Made by a program: the position numbers and the translations under genes. Shown here piece by piece: positions 7,601 to 10,304 of a stretch of DNA of 10,304 bases. The stretch is taken from contig JBPBQT010000462.1 in assembly GCA_050955065.1 (NCBI GenBank), positions 1-10,304 of the forward strand, read 5' to 3'. The notes beneath the pieces are model-generated. The model was not told the origin of the DNA. It saw nothing but the letters and a program-made list of their open reading frames with translations, and did not search any database. This DNA is from Robbsia sp050955065 (GTDB lineage Bacteria; Pseudomonadota; Gammaproteobacteria; Burkholderiales; Burkholderiaceae). Positions within the stretch are counted from its first letter, which is position 1; each line of letters opens with the position of its first letter.

Positions 7601-7965
7601 GGCGGCATTTGCTTCAGCTGGGCCTGCTCATTCGCCACCGTTTGCGCAATGGCGGTCGGCAGCACCGCGTCCGGTTGCAGAAACAGCTTGATGATGGCGA
7701 TGCCCGGCAGCGATTGCGACTCGACGTGCTGGATATTGTTGACCGTCGTCGTCAGGCTGCGTTCATTGACGGAGGTGATCCGATCCGCCATGTCCTTCGC
7801 GGACAGCCCGTTATAGGTCCAGATGACGCTGATGACGGGAATATCGATATTCGGCAGCACATCCGTCGGTGTCGTGAAGATCACGAACGGCGTCGCCATC
7901 AGGATCATCAAGGCCATCACGATGAACGTGTAAGGCCGCTTTAACGCAATATCGACGATCCACAT
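4663..7965 (-). CDS. RND efflux pump, inner-membrane permease (HAE1-like clade)
   Basis: 1100 residues with RND architecture: TM1 at the N-terminus (ALKRPYTFIVMALMIL), large periplasmic porter loops after TM1 and TM7, and TM clusters at about 335-500 and 870-1050. PNIDIPVISV (38-47) and QMPPGATPP (119-127) are typical. TM4 has GILVDDATVTIENIE with the proton-relay Asp pair at 401-402. TM11 keeps LMTA, corresponding to the AcrB Thr978 region. TM10 reads GVATANSILVVAFA, so the AcrB Lys940 position is Ala (about 958) and the following Glu of the AcrB motif is also Ala. The last 49 residues form a charged cytoplasmic tail with GDKSDDKSGDKS. The pump uses the proton gradient to expel substrates from the periplasm or membrane. 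First gene of the three-gene operon; its stop overlaps the adaptor start. No duplicate permease, so a homotrimer is expected. Drug, solvent or other substrate cannot be decided. Confidence 0.92.
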   Translation of the reverse strand: MWIVDIALKRPYTFIVMALMILMATPFVIFTTPTDVLPNIDIPVISVIWTYNGLSAKDMADRITSVNERSLTTTVNNIQHVESQSLPGIAIIKLFLQPDAVLPTAIAQTVANEQAQLKQMPPGATPPLVISYSASSIPVIQLGLSGENVSEQQLGDAALNFLRPQIVTIPGAASPYPYGGRTRAISVDLDTRALLAKGLTPSDVVNAVNAQNLILPTGTAKLGQTEFIVNMNGSPATIADLNDIPIRTVDGATTYMREVAHIRDGSIPQTNVVRQDGKRGVLITVLKNGNASTLAIVSSLKAMLPRLQQTAQQGIKITPLFDQSIFVKASISGLVREALIAALLTAALILLFLGNWRSTIIIAVSIPLSILSSLIVLHALGQTINIMTLGGLALAVGILVDDATVTIENIERHLHEGAARYDAIRDGAGEIAVPALVSTLCICIVFVPMFFLTGVARYLFVPLAEAVVFAMLASYVLSRTLVPTLALMLLKDQKPTTGNSSAAGSAKSKGSLFSRLYHRFDELFEKVRGNYIVLLSTMLVRRRLYVGAFLGFCLLSSLLVFVLGRDFFPSVDAGQIRLHMRAPTGYRIEETARLADQVEQVVRQTLPASEIDTIVDNLGLPNSGINLSYSNAGTIGSLDGEIQIALTADHHPSIGYIDTLRRVLPQRFPGVEFFFQPADIVTQILNFGQPAAVDVQIRGKDQAMNFKVASALMKQIAHLRGTVDTHIQQRVDAPVLTLLMNRSRLQQLGLSAQNVTQEVLISLSGSSQTTPSFWLSPDNGVEYPLSVQTPQYQVQSLDDLLRTPVSGPSGGPPQLLGNLVQVRPDVQPAVVNHYNIQPSTDVYVSVEERDLGGVASDIQKIVAQARKSLPKGTEINLLGQVATMQSSFIGLGLGVAMAIVLVYLIMVVNFQSWLDPLVIISGLPAALAGIAWMLFLTRTHLSVPALTGAIMTVGVATANSILVVAFARQRLDAGAAPLAAALEAGATRIRPVLMTATAMIIGMVPMALGLGEGAEQNAPLGRAVIGGLLLATISTLLFVPLVFAGVHSRLAKRQARHDAEHGRESGDKSDDKSGDKSNEEHEDKHDNKRDAPPSGVTAAT
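4735..4770. repeat. 12-bp coding repeat, 3 units, in the pump's C-terminal tail
   Basis: ggacttgtcgcc at 4735-4746 and 4759-4770, with ggacttgtcgtc between them. It encodes the GDKSDDKSGDKS stretch of the pump tail. The core cggacttgtcg also occurs in the adaptor's 18-bp repeat units at 4434-4487. Confidence 0.85.
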
Positions 7966-8057
7966 TGACGATGCTTCCGGGAGGCAAGGATCTGCGGCTG
8001 GGGGGACGTTTCGCGTGGCGGGACGCAGACATGAAGCAGCCTGCCTGGAACATTTTC

Positions 8058-8063
8058 ATCATA
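8058..8063 (-). promoter_or_regulatory. Candidate -10 box (TATGAT) of the efflux operon
   Basis: The minus strand has TATGAT, one mismatch from TATAAT, 92 bases before the pump ATG and downstream of the lpxC terminator, where a promoter is needed. The hexamer 17 bases upstream (GGCCGG) is a poor -35, so the promoter may be weak or need an activator. A second possible -35 (TTGACG near 8141-8146) has no good -10 at standard spacing. Confidence 0.3.
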
Positions 8064-8075
8064 ACGTGCGCCGAT

Positions 8076-8137
8076 ATTTCCGGCCGCCCACGCGCGCGCG
8101 CTTCGTCCGCGATACATTCGATGAAAATTTCCGGAAA
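8076..8137. promoter_or_regulatory. Two ATTTCCGG sites upstream of the pump, one within a 10-bp palindrome (operator candidate)
   Basis: atttccgg occurs at 8076-8083 and 8127-8134, 51 bp apart, in the spacer before the pump. The distal copy is part of the perfect palindrome tttccggaaa (8128-8137). The proximal copy overlaps where the -35 would be for the TATGAT box. This fits a regulator site, but the motif is short and the match to any known regulator is unknown. Confidence 0.2.
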
Positions 8138-8222
8138 AAGGCGTCAAATACGAGAAAAAAGGCCATGAATGTGGTCAAACGGTCGCCGGAACAGGTATCG
8201 GTCCGGCAAGAAAACGGGCGAA

Positions 8223-8254
8223 AAAAAAGGGCGCCGATCAAGGCACCCTTTTTT
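8223..8254 (-). terminator. Bidirectional rho-independent terminator after lpxC
   Basis: A6-ggg-c-gcc, loop gatcaa, ggc-a-ccc-T6: a stem with a single C/A mismatch, flanked by A and T runs on both sides, so it works in either direction. On the minus strand it is followed by eight T's (8221-8228). It begins 55 bases past the lpxC stop and separates lpxC from the efflux operon. With the promoter and operator candidates it accounts for the 344-bp gene-free stretch 7966-8309. Confidence 0.88.
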
Positions 8255-8309
8255 GCGGATTATTACACGCCCGCTCAGCGTACGCGGCAATGCCTCGCGT
8301 TGGGCATCT

Positions 8310-9227
8310 TCAGGCGAACACGCCCTGCACTTCCAGCCCGAAACCCTTGGGCGCCGTCCTCGCATCCTCGAACGTGACGAATTCGAACGCATCCTCGTGC
8401 GCGAACATTTCGCGCAACAGCAGGTTGTTGAGCCCGTGTCCCGATTTGAAGGCGGTGTAGGCGCCGATCAACGGGCTGCCCGCCACATACAGGTCGCCGA
8501 TCGCGTCCAGGGTCTTGTGCTTGACGAATTCGTCCTCGTAGCGCAGCCCGTCGGCATTCAGAATGCGGTATTCGTCCAGGACGATCGCGTTCTCCATGCT
8601 GCCGCCGCGCGCCAGCCCCAGCTCCCGCATCGCCTCGAACTCATAGGCGAAACCGAAGGTGCGGGCCCGGGCGATATCGCGGGTGTAGGACGTCTCGGCG
8701 AAGTCGACCTCCACTTCCTGTCCGGTCTTGTCGACCGCGGGATGGTGAAAATCGATCGTGAATTTGAGTTTGAATCCGAAAAACGGTTCGAGGCGGGCGT
8801 ACTTGTCGCCCTCCCGTACCTCGACCATTTTCTTGATCCGGATAAAACGCTTGGCTGCATTCTGCTCCTCGATCCCGGCCGACTGGATCAGGAACACAAA
8901 GGATGCCGCGCTGCCGTCCATGATTGGAATTTCCTCGGCCGTGATATCGACATACAGATTGTCGATCCCCAGCCCGGCGCAGGCGGACATCAGATGTTCG
9001 ATGGTTGAAACACGCGCCCCGTCCTTTTCCAGGACCGACGCCATGCGCGTCCCCCCAATGGCATGCGCGGTCGCCGGGATGTCCACCACCGGTTCGAGAT
9101 CGATGCGTGAAAAGACAATGCCCGTGCCGGGAGCAGCCGGACGCAAGGTCAACTCCACCTTCCGCCCCGAATGCAGACCAATCCCCACTGTCTTTACGAT
9201 CGTCTTGATAGTGCGCTGCTTTAACAT
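8310..9227 (-). CDS. lpxC: UDP-3-O-acyl-N-acetylglucosamine deacetylase
   Basis: 305 residues, full length and collinear with E. coli LpxC (offset by one). It catalyses the committed zinc-dependent step of lipid A synthesis in the cytosol. Zn ligands His78 (STIEHL), His237 and Asp241 (VKHKTLDAIGDL) are present, as are catalytic Glu77 and His264 (KSGHGLNN). IPIMDGSAASF (100-110) and SRARTFGF-like ARARTFGF (186-193) are conserved. The ATG at 9225-9227 gives the classic MLKQRTIK start. No clear Shine-Dalgarno precedes it; instead the leader is A/T-rich (aaagtttattaaaaaagttc), which may aid ribosome loading. It lies about 300 bp downstream of ftsZ and probably has its own promoter. Terminated at 8223-8254. 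Confidence 0.98.
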   Translation of the reverse strand: MLKQRTIKTIVKTVGIGLHSGRKVELTLRPAAPGTGIVFSRIDLEPVVDIPATAHAIGGTRMASVLEKDGARVSTIEHLMSACAGLGIDNLYVDITAEEIPIMDGSAASFVFLIQSAGIEEQNAAKRFIRIKKMVEVREGDKYARLEPFFGFKLKFTIDFHHPAVDKTGQEVEVDFAETSYTRDIARARTFGFAYEFEAMRELGLARGGSMENAIVLDEYRILNADGLRYEDEFVKHKTLDAIGDLYVAGSPLIGAYTAFKSGHGLNNLLLREMFAHEDAFEFVTFEDARTAPKGFGLEVQGVFA

Positions 9228-9296
9228 TGGATGAACTTTTTTAATAAACTTTACTGATTGATTTTCCCAATCGCGCTTTTGTACTTCATAGCCCCT

Positions 9297-9305
9297 ATTC
9301 TAGCA
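9297..9305 (-). promoter_or_regulatory. Candidate extended -10 promoter of lpxC (TGCTAGAAT)
   Basis: The minus strand reads TG-C-TAGAAT, an extended -10 with one mismatch to TATAAT, 69 bases upstream of the lpxC ATG. No good -35 lies 17 bases further up, which is acceptable for extended -10 promoters. A 5' leader of about 60 bases is implied. Confidence 0.4.
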
Positions 9306-9361
9306 AAGTCGCTTCCATCGCGGCTTTCGAATCTGTTGCCGTCTGTTACTTTTCGATGACA

Positions 9362-9410
9362 CGGCGGCCCGCCGGACCAAGGGGAGGCTTCCTCGTCCGG
9401 CGCGCCGTCG
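9362..9410. repeat. Large GC-rich imperfect inverted repeat between ftsZ and lpxC
   Basis: gccggac (9371-9377) pairs with gtccggc (9395-9401). Outer bases 9362-9367 can pair with 9405-9410 across a small internal loop, and gagg/cctc (9384-9394) forms an inner stem. It lies about 115 bases past the ftsZ stop. No T-run follows on the minus strand (tgtcatcg), so it is not a typical intrinsic terminator for ftsZ. On the plus strand it is followed by ctttta. Confidence 0.5.
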
Positions 9411-9467
9411 CTTTTATGACACATTACCGTTCCGCTCCTTGCCCGAGGCGCGTCACATTCCCTTGTC

Positions 9468-9486
9468 AACGGCACGCTGCGCCGTT
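9468..9486. repeat. Small hairpin 40 bp after ftsZ
   Basis: aacggc (9468-9473), 7-base loop, gccgtt (9481-9486): a perfect 6-bp stem. No T-tract follows on the minus strand (gacaaggg). It may mark the 3' end of the ftsZ message. Apart from this, the larger inverted repeat and the lpxC promoter candidate, I see nothing in 9228-9525. Confidence 0.3.
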
Positions 9487-9525
9487 TCTGAAGCGTCATG
9501 CGTCGAACGGTCGTGGTCAGTCATC

Positions 9526-10304
9526 TCAGTCCGCCTGCTTGCGCAGGAAGGCCGGGATGTCATAGGTATCGACACCCTTTTCCTGCAGCGCGGCCACGTG
9601 CGACGCCGCGGTTTCACGCGTGTTGCGCCAGACCGCGGGCGTATCGAGCGAGCCGTAATCCGCCGTCGAATTCGTTGCCGTCGGATGGCTGCCGACTGCC
9701 ATCGGCGCATTGTCGGTACCGGTGCGCAGCAGCGTCATCGGCGCCTGGTGCGCCGCCTTCTTTGCCGTACGGCCCAGGCCGGTGGCGACCACGGTCACGC
9801 GCAGCGCGTCGCCCATCGCGTCGTCGTACACCGTACCGAAGATCACCGTCGCGTCTTCCGCGGCGTAGCTCTTGATCGTGTTCATCACTTCGCGGGTTTC
9901 CGACAGACGCAGCGAGCGGCTGGCCGTGATGTTCACCAGCACGCCGCGCGCGCCCGAGAGATCGACGCCTTCGAGCAGCGGGCTGGCGACCGCCTGTTCC
10001 GCCGCCAGACGCGCACGGTCGACGCCGGCCACCGTCGCGGTGCCCATCATCGCCTTGCCCTGCTCGCCCATCACCGTCTTGACGTCCTCGAAGTCGACGT
10101 TCACCAGACCGTCGACGTTGATGATCTCGGCAATTCCGGCAACCGCGTTGTGCAGCACGTCGTCCGCGCACTGGAAACACTTGTCCATCTCGGCGTCGTC
10201 GCCCATGACGTCGAACAGCTTGTCGTTGAGCACGACGATCAGCGAATCGACGTTCTCCTCGAGCTGCTGCGAGCCGGCCTCGGCGACGCGCTTGCGCTTG
10301 CCGC
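9526..10304 (-). CDS. ftsZ: Cell division protein FtsZ, C-terminal part (5' end outside window)
   Basis: 259 codons from the window edge to TGA 9526-9528; the N-terminal GTP-binding half is missing. It starts GKRKRVAEAG, in the region after the nucleotide-binding domain. Then come NVDGLVNVDFEDVKTVMGE with the synergy-loop residues (NVDFEDV), SPLLEGVDLSGARGVLVNITA and VTVVATGLG. A variable linker follows, ending in DIPAFLRKQAD, the conserved C-terminal peptide that binds FtsA, ZipA and MinC. The CFQCADDVLHNAVAGIAEI segment is typical of Burkholderiales as I recall them. FtsZ forms the tubulin-like division ring. Its frame continues past the in-window GTG at 10233, which is not a start. Confidence 0.98.
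   Translation of the reverse strand, partial: GKRKRVAEAGSQQLEENVDSLIVVLNDKLFDVMGDDAEMDKCFQCADDVLHNAVAGIAEIINVDGLVNVDFEDVKTVMGEQGKAMMGTATVAGVDRARLAAEQAVASPLLEGVDLSGARGVLVNITASRSLRLSETREVMNTIKSYAAEDATVIFGTVYDDAMGDALRVTVVATGLGRTAKKAAHQAPMTLLRTGTDNAPMAVGSHPTATNSTADYGSLDTPAVWRNTRETAASHVAALQEKGVDTYDIPAFLRKQAD

Noticed and set aside
8015..8377. Plus-strand frames of 67-120 codons in the lpxC-pump spacer
   Set aside because: They run through the intrinsic terminator and the lpxC 3' end; very basic composition with no family resemblance.
9251..9499. An 82-codon minus-strand frame in the ftsZ-lpxC spacer
   Set aside because: No ribosome site, no recognisable family, overlaps the inverted repeat and the lpxC promoter candidate; probably chance.
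10..10290. tRNA, rRNA, insertion sequence or attachment site that would explain the efflux/glycosyltransferase block
   Set aside because: I looked for transposase or integrase motifs, terminal inverted repeats and cloverleaf arms at the block edges and found none.

Overview
The window looks like a high-GC betaproteobacterial chromosome, most likely Burkholderiaceae. The FtsZ and LpxC proteins read like Burkholderia-type orthologues, and the ftsZ > lpxC order is the end of the dcw (division and cell wall) cluster. A DUF721/DciA-like gene at the left edge is, from memory, also the usual lpxC-side neighbour in this family. I cannot name the species.

Layout from right to left, all on the minus strand unless stated. 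The 3' part of ftsZ (stop 9526) is followed by a gene-free spacer of about 300 bp with two inverted repeats and a candidate extended -10 promoter. Complete lpxC (8310-9227) comes next, then a strong bidirectional intrinsic terminator (8223-8254). A promoter-bearing spacer leads into a translationally coupled tripartite RND efflux operon: inner-membrane pump (4663-7965), periplasmic adaptor (3092-4666) and outer-membrane lipoprotein (1644-3095). Both gene junctions are ATGA overlaps. After a 126-bp spacer with two hairpins comes a lower-GC gene for a Tat-exported GT32-like glycosyltransferase (660-1517). On the plus strand, running toward all of this, are the 3' part of a DUF721/DciA-like gene (to 338) and a decayed antibiotic-biosynthesis-monooxygenase (ABM) fragment (341-612).

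The core genes (ftsZ, lpxC, DUF721) serve division, lipid A synthesis and replication. The efflux operon plus glycosyltransferase forms an accessory block of roughly 7 kb between lpxC and the DUF721 gene, insulated from lpxC by the terminator. The pump should assemble inner-membrane, adaptor and outer-membrane parts into one export channel. No regulator gene for it lies in the window.

The most notable points are these. The pump and its adaptor both carry charged, repetitive K/S/E/D/G cytoplasmic tails built from related DNA repeats. The pump keeps the TM4 Asp-Asp pair but has Ala where AcrB has the TM10 relay Lys. The glycosyltransferase has a textbook twin-arginine signal but an altered DXD motif (DIA). 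A 13-bp tandem expansion breaks the monooxygenase remnant, and removing exactly two copies restores its reading frame. I did not find a clearly new multi-gene system.
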